From assembly GCA_903895725.1 (NCBI GenBank), contig CAITUV010000020.1:62001-126000 (forward strand): 64,000 bases of DNA, read 5' to 3'. Of the stretch, positions 52,967 to 61,854 are shown piece by piece. How positions within the stretch are numbered: the stretch's first letter is position 1; each line of letters begins with the position of its first letter. The notes under the pieces were generated by a model, which was not told the DNA's origin, did not search any database, and saw only the letters and a list, made by a program, of their open reading frames with translations. The stretch comes from an uncultured Myxococcales bacterium (GTDB lineage Bacteria; Myxococcota_A; UBA9042; CAIXZC01). The position numbers were made by a program, and so were the translations under genes.

Positions 52967-54295
52967 CTACCAGCCCCACCTCAGCCGGTATCCGCCCCCC
53001 GACGACTGGACCGTTGAAGCCGGAGTCGTGACCGCGCTGGCCCGCCACTTCCCGCCGACCCCGGCCCCGGCTCCGGTTCCGTGCACCTGTCGCAAGCTCC
53101 AGGCCACGGCCGAGCACCCTTCATCCCCCTTGCCATCGCAGTTGTTGTCGATGCCGTCACAGGCCTCGGCAGCCCCGTGATGGATGGCCGGATCCAACGG
53201 CTGGCAGTCGGTCTCGTCCGGGTCGGCGTCACCGTCGTCGTCCTGGTCGATACAGTCGCCGATCTTGTCGTCATCGGCATCGGGATACCCCTCGTCGACC
53301 AAGCCGTTGCAGTTCTCGTCGAGTCCGTTGCACGTCTCCTCGAGATCGGCGAAATCCTCGTCGACACCTCCGTCGCAGTCGTTGTCCGCCAGGTCGCACG
53401 ATTCCTGCTGCGGCTCAGCCGCATCGCAGACCCACCCCTCCTTGCCGAAGCACTTCTTCGTCCCGGCGCACACGCCGAAATCGTTCTGGAGGATGCAATC
53501 GCTCGGTTCAAGCCCCTCATCAGCCTCGCCGTCGCAGTCCTGGTCGAGCCCGTCGCACTCTTCCGCCATCGGGGTCTTTGCCGTGCACCCGGTCCAGCCC
53601 GCCGGCCCGTTGCACGTTTCCTCGCCGTAGCACTTGCCGAGGTCGTTCTGGACCGAGCAGTCCCGCTTGGTACCGTTCAGCTCGAAAGTACAGATGCAGC
53701 TTCCCGTTTCCGGCACACACTGGCTTCCCAGGAGATTGCCGTTCCCGTCGGAGATATCGGTGCACTGGTAGTGGGCCGGGCACTTCTGTCCCTGTGAGCA
53801 GTCGCTGCCGCAAAACGTCCCGGAAAAGCCAACTGCCAGGCACAGATCCCCCTTGTAGAGACAAGGATCCTCATCGCTGCAAGGCTTGCAGATTCCCTTG
53901 CTGGGAGGAACGCAGATGAACGTCCAGTCGGGGGGAGTCTCGACCCCTTTGCACAGCCAGTCCTTGGGACACTCCTCGGCACACGTGATGGTGCAGACCG
54001 ACTTCCCCTCTTCAACCTCGATGCAATACCCGCTCTGGCAGTCGGCATTGGAAGTGCAGGGCTTTCCCCACTCCCCCCAGTCGGCCCTCACGTCCGTCAC
54101 GCCCTCGCCCGGAGCGAGCCCATCCGGCTGCCCGAGGCTCTCAAACCCCAGGTCGGGCAGGCTGACGCCCTCGGACGGAGGAAGCTCCGCCTTGCTCGCA
54201 TCGGCGTCGGAGCCGCCCGTTCCCGCGGCCCCTCCGCCGCAGGACAAGGCCAGTGCGGTCAGCGCCGGGAGCAGGGGTGCATTCAGTCGACGCAT
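52967..54295 (-). CDS. Lipoprotein with MopE-type CDGxDNDCDGxxDE repeats
   Basis: 442 residues from the ATG at 54295; GAGGTG lies 7 bases upstream. Lipobox LALSC (Cys19). After an Asp/Gly/Pro linker comes a Cys-rich region with pairs such as CTSNADCQSGYC and KPCSDEDPC. The second half contains four motifs of the type (E)(S/T/A)C(D/N)G-(L/I)D-x-(N/D)CDG-x-x-DE and a DADDDKIGDCIDQDDDGD stretch. They resemble the putative metal-binding motif of MopE proteins; the many Asp could bind calcium. The same N-terminal Cys layout occurs in the protein at 22636-26844. A Gly/Ser-rich tail ends it. It lies between the arylsulfotransferase and collagen-like genes. Confidence 0.83.
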   Translation of the reverse strand: MRRLNAPLLPALTALALSCGGGAAGTGGSDADASKAELPPSEGVSLPDLGFESLGQPDGLAPGEGVTDVRADWGEWGKPCTSNADCQSGYCIEVEEGKSVCTITCAEECPKDWLCKGVETPPDWTFICVPPSKGICKPCSDEDPCLYKGDLCLAVGFSGTFCGSDCSQGQKCPAHYQCTDISDGNGNLLGSQCVPETGSCICTFELNGTKRDCSVQNDLGKCYGEETCNGPAGWTGCTAKTPMAEECDGLDQDCDGEADEGLEPSDCILQNDFGVCAGTKKCFGKEGWVCDAAEPQQESCDLADNDCDGGVDEDFADLEETCNGLDENCNGLVDEGYPDADDDKIGDCIDQDDDGDADPDETDCQPLDPAIHHGAAEACDGIDNNCDGKGDEGCSAVAWSLRQVHGTGAGAGVGGKWRASAVTTPASTVQSSGGGYRLRWGW

Positions 54296-54322
54296 GTCAC
54301 TCACCTCGCAACTTCGATGTGA

Positions 54323-56665
54323 CTATAGCAGAACGGGGCCGCTGAGCGGAAGCGGTGCCCGCTCGGACTTCGGGATCCAGTACCCCTTGGCCCCCTTGCA
54401 CCCCTCGGCCGGAACCCGAAGCTCGAAGACCTTCTGGGCCGGGCTGTCCCTGGTGACCTCGACGACTCTGGCCCACTTCGGGTTCGCAGGAGAAAACCGA
54501 TCCATCCAGTGGTGATCGACACGAGAGCTGTCGGTCACCAGGATATTGCCGTTCTCGAGCTCGTCCACTTCGCCCAGAATTGCGGAGAAGAACGGCTCGT
54601 CGTCGGTGAATTCCCAGATCTGCTTGGCCTGCCAGGGCCCAATCGCCACGCCATCCTTCCCCAGCTCGTACTCGACCGCACGACTGTATGGTCCCTCCGG
54701 CTTGAGGTTGCCGTTGTCGAACACCATGAGGGTACGGTTCTTCGTCAGCTTGGGCGAGTGCTGCCAGACCTGGTACTCCCCCGGCTGCTCCAGCGAGAAG
54801 TCCCCCCCCTCGCCAAACTTCCAGTGCAGGAGACCATCCGAACGCCCCATCCCGACCACCAGGCTCTGGTGGCGAAGCGAGACAATCAGCTCATCGGCCA
54901 GCTCGTCATAGAACACGCCGTTCCCGTGGGACCAGTCCTTGGTCCCCCCTTGCCCCGGGTACTGCCCGTCCCAGTAGCCCACATCGAATCCCGACGTGTA
55001 CGTGTAGGGGTCCAGCATGTCGAGGAGCTTCCATTCCTTGACCTTGGAGCCCCACGGAGTCGTCTCGACGATGACGTCACCGACCACCTTGTACGTGGCC
55101 GTCCCGCCGCCCTTGGCCGGATAGCCGCCGATGGTTCTCAGCTCCGTGGACATCAGCACGAGGTTGCCGTCCGGTAGCTCGATGGCCGAGTGATGGATCG
55201 AATCGATGCCGATGTTGAACGGCGTCCAGAGGTGCACCGTCTCGCCGATGCGATTCAACACCATCAACCGGTTCCCCTGGGCCACGCACAGCATATCGCC
55301 CGAGGCCATGAAATGGAAATCGATGCAGTTGTTGGGGGTGTACCACCGCACCTGTCCGGCATCGTCATAGGCCACCGTATATCCCCATTGCGGATCCTGG
55401 ACCGGGGTCCAGCGCATGAGGCTCACGTAGGTTAGCCCCGGGGCCTTCTTGGCGGGAGCGTAGAAGGTCAGCTGCACCTCGGGCAGATCCTTGGGAACGT
55501 TGCCCACCACGTACTCGACGAACGGGAAGGAGGCGTACTCCCCCAACTCATCCTCCGCTTCGGCCTGGAACGTGTAGGTCTTGCCCGGCTTCAGCCCCGG
55601 CACCAGGAACTGGTGGAGCGTATCGCTGACCCCGTACGGCTCATCAACGTGCCACGCAGCCTCACCATCGGGTGGAAGAACGGTCAGCGAGCCGCTGGCA
55701 GCGACCGTCGTGTAGTACCGGACGCGAACACCCAACACCATGGCCGAGGATTGCTCGACCGTCATGAACTCGATCTTGAAGGGGGGTAGGGGCAGGTCAA
55801 CGCCGCCGGAGTCGCTGTCCTCGATGACGTCGCCGGCCTGAACGTCCCATGCCAGGTCGGGTGCGAGGTCCGTAGGCCCGCTGTCCCACTGATCAGAAAG
55901 GCCCTCTCCCCCTGCCCCGCCGTCCACGGTCCCGAGGTCCACAGCCCCGCCGTCCACGGTCCCGAGGTCCACAGCCCCGCCGTCCACGGTCCCGAGGTCC
56001 CCGGCCACTTCGACCGGCGGCACATCCGTCAGGTCCGGCCCCACGTCCGTCAGGTTCGAAGTCGAGTCGTCGCCGCCCCCATCCTGGAGGTCAAGGCCGG
56101 GCAGGTCGGAGAGCTCGGGCCACCCGGCATCGAAGACATCCGGAGTCGCCGTGTCGTCGAGGATCGTCTCTTCGCCGATGAGATCGGTGGAAGGTCCGAA
56201 ATCCCAAGCCGCATCGGAAGATTGACTGTCGGCTGGTTCCGCAAGGAAGATGTCCGGATCGCCCGAGGGAAGCTCCGCAGAATCCCCGCCCGGAAGCTCT
56301 GCCCCCCCTTCACCCAGCCCGTCGGCCATGATGTCCGTGGGCTCACCATCTTCAGGAGCAAAGGCATCCGCATCCGCGCCAGGCCCATCCACAGGGTCCG
56401 GGTCGCTGGCGTCTTCAGCCCGGACGTCGTTCCCCGAGCGCCCGTCTCCGGTCACACCGTCGCCCGGATGGCGGTCCGGCTCGACTCCTCGTACGTCCCC
56501 GAAAGCCTCAAATTCCGTGCAGCCTGCCTCGGGACAGGCCGCCACTTCCGCCCACGCTTCCTGCCTGGGATTTCCCGACCAAGGGTCCCCAGATCCCTGC
56601 CCACACCCGGCCGCAACGGACAGTACCAGCCACCCGACGCACTCGGTCCAGACAAGGAACCGCAT
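54323..56665 (-). CDS. Arylsulfotransferase (ASST) family lipoprotein
   Basis: 780 residues from the ATG at 56665 (GAGGG upstream). Lipobox VAAGC (Cys21). About 250 residues of Asp/Gly/Ala/Val-rich linker follow, including three 10-residue VDLGTVDGGA repeats. A short beta domain (~290-385) precedes the ASST propeller (~390-780). Matches to ASST are IHHSAIELPDGNLVLM (~490) and KDWSHGNGVFYD (~578), whose His is the residue that becomes sulfated in PAPS-independent arylsulfotransferases. VDHHWMDRF lies near the end. Expected reaction: transfer of sulfate from one phenol to another outside the cytoplasm. No dsbL/dsbI genes, which accompany E. coli-type enzymes, are seen nearby. The real acceptor could instead be a surface molecule. 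Confidence 0.86.
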   Translation of the reverse strand: MRFLVWTECVGWLVLSVAAGCGQGSGDPWSGNPRQEAWAEVAACPEAGCTEFEAFGDVRGVEPDRHPGDGVTGDGRSGNDVRAEDASDPDPVDGPGADADAFAPEDGEPTDIMADGLGEGGAELPGGDSAELPSGDPDIFLAEPADSQSSDAAWDFGPSTDLIGEETILDDTATPDVFDAGWPELSDLPGLDLQDGGGDDSTSNLTDVGPDLTDVPPVEVAGDLGTVDGGAVDLGTVDGGAVDLGTVDGGAGGEGLSDQWDSGPTDLAPDLAWDVQAGDVIEDSDSGGVDLPLPPFKIEFMTVEQSSAMVLGVRVRYYTTVAASGSLTVLPPDGEAAWHVDEPYGVSDTLHQFLVPGLKPGKTYTFQAEAEDELGEYASFPFVEYVVGNVPKDLPEVQLTFYAPAKKAPGLTYVSLMRWTPVQDPQWGYTVAYDDAGQVRWYTPNNCIDFHFMASGDMLCVAQGNRLMVLNRIGETVHLWTPFNIGIDSIHHSAIELPDGNLVLMSTELRTIGGYPAKGGGTATYKVVGDVIVETTPWGSKVKEWKLLDMLDPYTYTSGFDVGYWDGQYPGQGGTKDWSHGNGVFYDELADELIVSLRHQSLVVGMGRSDGLLHWKFGEGGDFSLEQPGEYQVWQHSPKLTKNRTLMVFDNGNLKPEGPYSRAVEYELGKDGVAIGPWQAKQIWEFTDDEPFFSAILGEVDELENGNILVTDSSRVDHHWMDRFSPANPKWARVVEVTRDSPAQKVFELRVPAEGCKGAKGYWIPKSERAPLPLSGPVLL
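55921..56000 (-). repeat. 30-bp tandem repeat in the arylsulfotransferase linker
   Basis: Two identical 30-bp units (55921-55950, 55951-55980) and 20 bases of a third encode a 10-residue unit (VDLGTVDGGA type) in the acidic linker. They keep the frame and look recently duplicated. Confidence 0.85.
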
Positions 56666-56691
56666 TCAGCCCTCATGCACGACCCGTAATG

Positions 56692-56720
56692 AATATGCCC
56701 GAATTCGTCGTACTCTGCAA
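56692..56720 (-). promoter_or_regulatory. Candidate promoter before the arylsulfotransferase gene
   Basis: On the minus strand TTGCAG (56720-56715), a 17-base spacer and CATATT (56697-56692), with a predicted start site near 56685, 20 bases before the ATG. It lies in the 97-bp gap after the preceding gene. It could drive the arylsulfotransferase, MopE-motif, collagen-like and aspartic-protease genes together. Confidence 0.42.
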
Positions 56721-56762
56721 TGGCCACGTGGCCCTACCCGGCCCTGGCTGCGCCCCCGTCGT

Positions 56763-57920
56763 TCACTTCGGCGGAGGATAGGGGTCGCACTCCCCCCAGA
56801 AGAAGACCCCGGCCGTCATGTCTTTGGGCCCGGTGTGGAGCAACCGGTCGGTGCACGTCCCGAACTCGCAATCCGAGGTCACCGTCCCGCCCGGACAGGG
56901 TGTCTCGTCCACCGGATAGGCGTTGTCCGGGAACTCGTTGGCACCGTTCGAGTACTGGTACCCGGCAAACTTGAACGTGTAGTCCGTGTCGGCCTCCAGG
57001 CAGACCGCGGTCCGATACAGCTTCGAGGCCGGAATGCGCTCCATCACGATGCCCGGCCAGAAGCCAGCAAACGACCCTTGCAGCGCAACTACGTTCTGCT
57101 GGGCCAGGGCCCAGCTCTTCGACATGTCGAGCAGGAACTCCACCTTCACCTGAGGCGGCTTGCACTGCACGACGCTCTCGGAAGGCGGGCTGTCGACGGG
57201 ACACTGACCGCACAACCCGGCCCCGCAATTCCCGAAGCAGGCATCGATGGTCATGTCGGTGGTTCCCATGGTGAAGAACCGGTCGTCGTACGGCTCCGTG
57301 GCGCACTCCTGGCCTCCGATCTTCTCCTTGCACGACCAGTCGGGGCAGACGTCGCTCGTGAACGTGTAAGCCGTGGCCAGGCCGGATGCGATGGGGATGG
57401 TCACCGTCCACACCTCGTCACCGTCCTGGTCTTCCATGGGATGGTCTCCCGGCATTCCGAACGTGTTACCCCCCGCAACCTGCGGCGTCACGATGCCGGG
57501 GGTGCAGGACGTGTCGAGGTTGAACGTGACGCTCACCGGGAAGAGGCACGAGCCGTCGTCCTCCGTCGCCGAGGGATCATAGTTGAGCGCCTCCGGATCG
57601 GTGCACCCGGGAAGCGGGCCGTTGGAATCCGGCTCGGCAGCGTCGTCCTGCTGCCCCTCCCCATTTCCCCCCTCGTCCCCGGGGTCTCGGGCATCGCCCC
57701 CCCCGACCCGGTCGACGGTGCCTTCGGCTTCCGCCAGCCCGTCGGCCGATGCGATCTCCACGGCATCCCCGCCGGCATCTTCAACCTTCTTGGGCGGCTG
57801 CACCTGCGGATCGAAACAGTTCGCGTTGCACCCCATGGCCATCGCAGCCAGCGCTCCGGCGACCATCGACCATCCGCCTCCGAGCGAGGCTTTTGCGTGA
57901 CTTCGTCGACTATCGACCAT
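56763..57920 (-). CDS. Lipoprotein with one GCTDPEALNYDPSA-type module, function unknown
   Basis: 385 residues; GGGAGGG precedes the ATG at 57920. Lipobox AMGC (Cys31), followed by a second Cys soon after and an Asp/Gly/Glu-rich linker. At ~105 is GCTDPEALNYDPSATEDDGSC, the calcium-binding-like unit (C-x-DP-A-NYDP-A-x-DDGSC) common in extracellular proteins, here in one copy. Two ~120-residue beta-rich domains with paired Cys follow; both contain a TAYTFT or TDYTFKF strand, suggesting a duplicated carbohydrate-binding or immunoglobulin-like fold. No catalytic signature. The gene follows the second barrel gene by 21 bp, so it probably belongs to the GH3-barrel unit. Confidence 0.8.
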   Translation of the reverse strand: MVDSRRSHAKASLGGGWSMVAGALAAMAMGCNANCFDPQVQPPKKVEDAGGDAVEIASADGLAEAEGTVDRVGGGDARDPGDEGGNGEGQQDDAAEPDSNGPLPGCTDPEALNYDPSATEDDGSCLFPVSVTFNLDTSCTPGIVTPQVAGGNTFGMPGDHPMEDQDGDEVWTVTIPIASGLATAYTFTSDVCPDWSCKEKIGGQECATEPYDDRFFTMGTTDMTIDACFGNCGAGLCGQCPVDSPPSESVVQCKPPQVKVEFLLDMSKSWALAQQNVVALQGSFAGFWPGIVMERIPASKLYRTAVCLEADTDYTFKFAGYQYSNGANEFPDNAYPVDETPCPGGTVTSDCEFGTCTDRLLHTGPKDMTAGVFFWGECDPYPPPK

Positions 57921-57941
57921 AGCAGTCCCTCCCGTCCCGCC

Positions 57942-59339
57942 TCAGAACACCATGTAGAGCCTGAGCCGCACGCTGTACATCTCGTTCGTGCGGGGATTGT
58001 CGAACGAAGGCTCCAGGTCCGCATCGGCCCATGCAAGGACCAACTTGGCCTGCAGCCACGGAAACACCACCGGGTGACGGGCCGACAGGAAGGCCTGCCG
58101 GTGCTCGTAGTGCCCGACCCGTCCCGTGATGTCGTTGATCTGACGGTCCCCCTCGAGCGTATGGTTGTACCCCGCACCGAGCACGGCGGACCAGAGCCCC
58201 AGGTTCACGAAGCCTCCGGCCGAGAACGTGTCGGGGCTTCCCCTCTCATCCACCTTGCCGAACGCATCCACCCGGTCCACGAGCCCCCAGGCCGAATTCA
58301 CTCCGAACCGCACGCTGACCACCTTCGAGAAGTCGTCCAGGTTCACCTGCACGCCCCCTCCGAACCCTCGCTTCTCCTCCCACTGCAGCTTCCCTTCCTC
58401 CCGGTTGCGCAGCTTGCGGTACTCGCCCGCCAGCTTCACCTTCAGCCAGCTCAGGTCCACAATGCCCGTCGTCCTCACGCCCAGCGAGTTGAAGCCGAGC
58501 TCGTTGCCGAGCACGCTGGCCACCTCGAAACGCAGCCAGTCGAGCGGATAGGCGTGCGCGGCAGCCTGGCCGAACCCGTCCTGCCGATAGAATGCGTAGT
58601 TCACTTCGTAGATGTCCGGCCCGTCGAACGCCCCGACGTCCTCCAGCGTGTCCCGCTCGAGCCCTTCCCCCTTCCGGTACACCTCCCAGGCCTCGAACCG
58701 GCCGAACTGGAGGTCCCACAAGTCCCACATGCCGAACCGGATCCAGGCATCATCCGTGTCGATGTACTCGTTGCCCGGGATCTCCTCGATGTGGGCCAGG
58801 AGCTGAGCCTTGGCCTGGGCGAAGAACCGCTTGTACGTGTACGTGGCGGTGGCGTCGAGCATGAACCGCCCCTGCATGAGCCAGAACGCCATGTCCGGCT
58901 CCCCCTCGAGCTCCCGCTGGCTCTCCTCGTACCCCGAGTCGATCCAGATGTCGCCCCCGAGGTGCAACCCGTTGTCCCGAATCGGCGACTGCAGCCCGTC
59001 CTCCGGATAGTATGGCGACGGCCCCAGCTTCCCCCAGGCCTCGAAGCTGTCCATCTTGACGGCCCGCTCACCACCGGCAAAGGCCCCCATCTCCTCAGCG
59101 ACGGCAGGAATCGGACCGGCAGCCGCAAGAAACAACGCTGCGGCAGCAGCGGCCGAGGCGGACAAAGACGGCCCCTGTGGCGTAGTTGAAGCTGGGGCAC
59201 CGCCTTCGTCGGTACACCACGACGCTAGGGGCCCCTCCCGCGTGGTCGGGGCTGGGCCAGTCACCGCGGGCCAGTAGTCGTCGGTCAGGGGCCCCTCCCG
59301 CGTGGTCGGGGCTGGGTTTCTCGTCTGTTCCAAGTTCAT
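57942..59339 (-). CDS. Outer-membrane beta-barrel protein paired with GH3, with a repeat-bearing N-terminal extension
   Basis: 465 residues; the ATG at 59339 overlaps the GH3 stop codon in an ATGA and has AAGGAGG within the end of GH3. The first ~50 residues hold three copies of a (A)P(A/T)TT-x-(E/Q)GP motif and lie before the hydrophobic signal segment (~57-75), so the n-region is unusually long. Cleavage is probably near AVA-EE. The mature part is rich in alternating and aromatic residues, with repeated Trp/Tyr/Phe pairs, and ends in Phe (LYMVF) as barrels do. Width is probably 16-18 strands. The function is likely passage of sugars made by GH3 (inferred from coupling). A downstream TTG start at the end of the repeats is a weaker possibility. 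Confidence 0.76.
   Translation of the reverse strand: MNLEQTRNPAPTTREGPLTDDYWPAVTGPAPTTREGPLASWCTDEGGAPASTTPQGPSLSASAAAAAALFLAAAGPIPAVAEEMGAFAGGERAVKMDSFEAWGKLGPSPYYPEDGLQSPIRDNGLHLGGDIWIDSGYEESQRELEGEPDMAFWLMQGRFMLDATATYTYKRFFAQAKAQLLAHIEEIPGNEYIDTDDAWIRFGMWDLWDLQFGRFEAWEVYRKGEGLERDTLEDVGAFDGPDIYEVNYAFYRQDGFGQAAAHAYPLDWLRFEVASVLGNELGFNSLGVRTTGIVDLSWLKVKLAGEYRKLRNREEGKLQWEEKRGFGGGVQVNLDDFSKVVSVRFGVNSAWGLVDRVDAFGKVDERGSPDTFSAGGFVNLGLWSAVLGAGYNHTLEGDRQINDITGRVGHYEHRQAFLSARHPVVFPWLQAKLVLAWADADLEPSFDNPRTNEMYSVRLRLYMVF
59170..59316 (-). repeat. 60-bp repeat unit in the N-terminal coding region of the barrel gene
   Basis: A 30-bp core beginning AGGGGCCCCTCCCGCG is identical at 59227-59256 and 59287-59316, exactly 60 bp apart, with a degenerate third copy at 59170-59198. 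Each encodes a (A/P)TT-x-(E/Q)GP peptide in frame. The core contains the palindrome AGGGGCCCCT. Confidence 0.8.
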
Positions 59340-61525
59340 GGAACCTCCTTGCCTTCGGGACCGATAACGAACGTGCCCTGCAGCGGCAGCGTGATGGCAT
59401 CGGTTCCGACGTACAGGACGTGCTCGCCCTGCTCTACGACCCACTTGTGCTTGTCCTTGTCGAAGTAGGCCAGGTCCGGGATTCGAATGGGAATCTCGAG
59501 GGTCTTCTTTTCCCCCGGGGCCAGCTCGACTCGCGCAAACCCCTTGAGCTCCTTGTTCGGCCGCCGTACCTTCGTGCTCGGGTATCCGACGTAGGCTTGC
59601 ACGACCTCCACCCCTTTGCGCTCCCCGGTGTTCTCCACGTCCACCGCCACGACGAGCCGTCCCGAGGGAGTCACCACCTCGCACGGGATGACGAGGTTGC
59701 TCAGCTCGAACGACGTGTAGCTCAGCCCGAAGCCGAACGGGAACAGCGGTGCAATCCCCTTGCCGTCAAAGTGGCGATACCCGTGCAGATACTCGAATTC
59801 GGTCTGGTCCTGGTGGTTGCCGAACTCCGGCTCGTCCTCCCACTTGACCGGCCAGGTCTGAACCAGCCGGCCGGAGAAGTTCTCGTCCCCGAACAGCAGC
59901 TCCCCCAGCGCCTTACCCCCCTCCATGCCGGGGTACCAGGCCATCACGATGGCGTCGGCCGCCCCCTTCCATTTCTCCATGGTGATCGGGCCGCCCGCCT
60001 CCATCACGACCACGGTCTTCTTCGAGACCTTTGCCGCGGCCAGGATCAGGTCTTCCTGGTCGGCCGATAGGTCCAGCGTGTCCCGGTCGCCACCGCCGTT
60101 CCAGGCCTCTCCCTCGTCCTGCTGAGTGAGCGCCACCACCACGACCGTCACGTCGGCCCCGGCGGCAGCCGATGTGTCCTTGCTCGTCACCACCTCGACC
60201 TGCTTGCCGGCGACGGCCTTGATTCCCAGGTACGGCGTGATGGCGTACGACGGCGTCACGTTGCTGGAGCCCGCATCGCCCAGGCGGGCTTCGTCGGCCC
60301 AGGGCCCCACGACGGCAACCTTCTTCACCTTGCCCCTGTCGATGGGCAACGCTCCCTCTTCGTTCTTCAACAGGACCATGCCTCTGCGCGCGGCCTCCCG
60401 TGCCAGCGCCGTGTGCTCGGGACTCTCCACGGCGTCCGGATCCCCCTCGTACGGCTCATTCAGCAGCGCCTGCCCGAACTTGAACTTGATCCGGAGGATG
60501 CGCTCGACCGCCTCGTCCACGACCTCCTCCGGCACCTGGCCTCCGGACACGGCCAGTTGGAGGTTGTCGTAGAAGAACCGCCAGGGCATCTCGACATCCA
60601 GGCCACCGAGCGCAGACTCGACCGTCGTGTGCGCGGCGAACCAGTCGCTCACGACGAACCCGTCGAACTGCCACTCCTTCTTGAGCAGCTTGCGCAGCAG
60701 GGTCTGATTCTCGCAACAGTAGAAGTTGTTGACCTTGTTGTAAGCCGCCATGACGCAGGCCACGTCGGCCTCCTTGACGATCATCTCGAACTGGCGCAGG
60801 TAGTTCTCACGCAGGGTCTGCTCGTCGACGACCGCGTTGTTGGTCATGCGCGTGTCCTCGATGTTGTTGCACGCGAAGTGCTTGACGCAGGCCGGTACCT
60901 GGCTCTGGATCCCCTGGACCGAAGCGATGCCCATGATCCCCAGGAACCACGGGTCCTCCCCGTAGGTTTCCTGCGCCCGTCCCCACCCCGGGTGGCGCAG
61001 CGTGTTGACCGTAGGAGCCAGCAGGCAATTGTGCCCAAGCGCCCGCACCTCCTGGCCGATGGCCTCCCCGACCCTTCGCTCCAGCTCGGTGTCCCAGCTC
61101 GCCCCTCTCGCCACGGCGACCGGGAAACAGGTCGCCGTCCCCTTCTCCAGACGCACGCCCCGAGGGCCATCCCGGAACTTGAGGCCCCGAATTCCCGCTT
61201 TCTCGTTGTCCGGAGTGGCAAACATCTCGGCCCCCTGCGTGAACCCGGCCATCTGCTCGACCTTCTCGGCCAGAGACAGCCCGGACAGCACCGTCGCCAC
61301 GCCCGGGTCCGTCGTCAGCGTCTGCGCTGACTTGAAAGGGTGATCGCCGCACACCCCCGCACCGCCCGGCTCCTCCTGGTCGGCCCCACCCCGGACATCG
61401 AGCGCGGGAGCGACAACGTAGTCCTCCCCCCCCGTGCCCGTCATGCCCAGGTCCAGAGGCGGCCGGTCACAGCCCCCCAGCAAAGCCAACGCAAGCAACA
61501 TCGGTACTGCCCTCTGCGTCCCCAC
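59336..61525 (-). CDS. Glycoside hydrolase family 3 lipoprotein (beta-glucosidase-like)
   Basis: 729 residues. The start is GTG at 61525 with GGAGGGG 4-5 bases upstream; a longer open frame upstream only reads through the 51-bp repeats. Lipobox LLGGC (Cys19). GH3 N-terminal domain with the nucleophile Asp in GFVVSDWFAAH (~293) and the ACVKHFACNN helix. GH3 C-terminal domain (~380-600) with VVVALTQQDEGE and the WYPGMEGGKALGELLFGD segment. A fibronectin III-like domain ends the protein. It would remove glucosyl or related units from oligosaccharides outside the cytoplasm. Translation is coupled to the barrel gene by the ATGA overlap. Confidence 0.9.
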   Translation of the reverse strand: MGTQRAVPMLLALALLGGCDRPPLDLGMTGTGGEDYVVAPALDVRGGADQEEPGGAGVCGDHPFKSAQTLTTDPGVATVLSGLSLAEKVEQMAGFTQGAEMFATPDNEKAGIRGLKFRDGPRGVRLEKGTATCFPVAVARGASWDTELERRVGEAIGQEVRALGHNCLLAPTVNTLRHPGWGRAQETYGEDPWFLGIMGIASVQGIQSQVPACVKHFACNNIEDTRMTNNAVVDEQTLRENYLRQFEMIVKEADVACVMAAYNKVNNFYCCENQTLLRKLLKKEWQFDGFVVSDWFAAHTTVESALGGLDVEMPWRFFYDNLQLAVSGGQVPEEVVDEAVERILRIKFKFGQALLNEPYEGDPDAVESPEHTALAREAARRGMVLLKNEEGALPIDRGKVKKVAVVGPWADEARLGDAGSSNVTPSYAITPYLGIKAVAGKQVEVVTSKDTSAAAGADVTVVVVALTQQDEGEAWNGGGDRDTLDLSADQEDLILAAAKVSKKTVVVMEAGGPITMEKWKGAADAIVMAWYPGMEGGKALGELLFGDENFSGRLVQTWPVKWEDEPEFGNHQDQTEFEYLHGYRHFDGKGIAPLFPFGFGLSYTSFELSNLVIPCEVVTPSGRLVVAVDVENTGERKGVEVVQAYVGYPSTKVRRPNKELKGFARVELAPGEKKTLEIPIRIPDLAYFDKDKHKWVVEQGEHVLYVGTDAITLPLQGTFVIGPEGKEVP

Positions 61526-61547
61526 GTTCCCCTCCGAATGCCAGACA

Positions 61548-61682
61548 GCGTCACAACTCCCCGGATGTTCCATCATCGGCCGACTTATGACGCCCAAAGC
61601 GTCACAACTCCCCGGATGTTCCATCATCGGCCGACTTATGACGCCCAAAGCGTCACAACTCACGGGATGTTCCATCATCGGC
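61548..61682. repeat. 51-bp tandem repeat upstream of the GH3 gene
   Basis: Copies start at 61548, 61599 and 61650; the first two are complete (51 bp) and the third runs about 33 bp with a change (ACTCACGG). Each junction makes the inverted repeat TGACGC-CCAAA-GCGTCA (61588-61604 and 61639-61655). Each unit also holds GATG-TTC-CATC. The repeats fill the leader or promoter region of the GH3-barrel unit and look like a multiplied operator. The remaining sequence to 61854 shows no gene. Confidence 0.9.
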
Positions 61683-61854
61683 TCGTATCGGGCCCCCCCG
61701 CGTGACGGCGTCCCCCGTTGCCACAAGCGTCTCCCGTCGCCCCTTCCCCGGGCGGCGCACCTGTGGTACGTTGCGAAAGCGAAGCCGGGCAACAGGCTGA
61801 GGCGTTCACGGGCTGGCTTCGAGCAGAAGCCCGCTTCGGACGCCGGGAGAGGGG

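Noticed and set aside
51471..53031. Plus-strand frames opposite the collagen-coding region, Pro/Arg-rich
   Set aside because: They only mirror the 36-bp collagen repeats.
61548..61682. CRISPR array
   Set aside because: Only three head-to-tail copies without unique spacers and no cas genes.
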